A DNA stretch of 6,031 nucleotides. Origin: Cyanobacteria bacterium UBA8803. Its GTDB lineage: Bacteria > Cyanobacteriota > Cyanobacteriia > Cyanobacteriales > Coleofasciculaceae. The notes beneath the pieces are model-generated. The model was not told the origin of the DNA. It saw only the letters and a list, made by a program, of their open reading frames with translations, and searched no databases. Made by a program: the position numbers and the translations under genes. Position 1 is the stretch's first letter, and the number at the start of each line of letters is the position of its first letter. Of this stretch, positions 5,915 through 6,031 are shown piece by piece. Location of the stretch: NCBI GenBank assembly GCA_003505715.1, contig DNXU01000559.1, forward strand, positions 268-6,298, in the 5' to 3' direction.

Positions 5915-6002
5915 AGGGTGAAGGGGTGAAGGGGTGAGGAGGTGAGGGGGTGAGGGAGTGAGGGAGTGAGGAGGTGAGGGGGTGAGGGAGTGAGGGGGTG
6001 AT
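5915..6002. repeat. 8-bp tandem repeat, 11 units, consensus GGGGTGAG
   Basis: Eleven adjoining octamers run from 5915: one AGGGTGAA, one GGGGTGAA, then mixtures of GGGGTGAG, GAGGTGAG and GGAGTGAG, and finally GGGGTGAT. Positions 4-7 (GTGA) are invariant; variation is confined to positions 1-3 and 8. GAGGTGAG-GGGGTGAG-GGAGTGAG occurs as a higher-order block at 5939-5962 and again at 5971-5994, suggesting duplication by slippage. It lies just upstream of the leftward gene's candidate promoter. Confidence 0.92.
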
Positions 6003-6015
6003 GGATGCCCAATTA

Positions 6016-6031
6016 CCCATTCCCCATTCCC
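6016..6031. repeat. Start of a 7-bp C-rich tandem repeat (cut by window edge)
   Basis: CCCATTC occurs twice in tandem (6016-6022, 6023-6029) and a third copy begins at 6030. Heptamer repeats of this kind are typical of intergenic regions in filamentous cyanobacteria. The true extent lies beyond the window. Confidence 0.6.

Noticed and set aside
5915..6031. CRISPR array
   Set aside because: The repeats are 7-8 bp and directly adjoining, with no spacers; this is simple tandem repeat DNA.

Overview
The window looks like chromosomal DNA from a cyanobacterium, probably a filamentous one. The evidence is a recognisable psbK gene (photosystem II subunit K), five perfect copies of the palindrome GCGATCGC (HIP1, at 1916, 2734, 4379, 5372 and 5555; about 0.1 would be expected by chance in 6 kb), and short G-rich/C-rich tandem repeats of the kind common between genes in filamentous cyanobacteria. 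The genus cannot be fixed from this sequence.

Layout, left to right. (1) 2-1642, +: a membrane-anchored Ser/Thr protein kinase whose 5' end lies outside the window. The order is kinase domain, predicted beta-rich domain, then a multi-spanning hydrophobic C-terminus. (2) 1754-2557 and 2572-3558, +: two members of the inositol-monophosphatase superfamily 14 bases apart. They are an IMPase-like phosphatase and a HAL2/SAL1-type 3'(2'),5'-bisphosphate nucleotidase, probably co-transcribed, with a small palindrome just after the second. (3) 3797-4066 and 4063-4374, +: a ParD/ParE-type toxin-antitoxin pair with overlapping stop and start codons. (4) 4568-4705, +: psbK, only 45 codons, which sits at the 3' end of a longer chance open frame and is easily mis-annotated. 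(5) 4704-4814: a long imperfect inverted repeat that fills the gap between convergent genes and touches both stop codons; it is probably a two-way terminator. (6) 5847-5383 and 5370-4813, -: a conserved-looking protein of unknown function followed 12 bases later by a glutathione S-transferase, probably one operon. (7) 5915-6031: an 8-bp tandem repeat (11 units) and the beginning of a 7-bp repeat that runs off the window.

How the genes relate: only the phosphatase pair, the parDE pair and the leftward unknown-GST pair look like functional units. The PAP phosphatase would clear the by-product of sulfate assimilation and sulfotransfer, and GST uses the sulfur-derived thiol glutathione, but a link between them is speculation. 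The kinase and psbK appear to be independent neighbours. I see no clearly new biological system. The more interesting points are the hidden psbK, the toxin-antitoxin pair inserted just upstream of it, the long inverted repeat, the tandem phosphatases and the unknown leftward gene.
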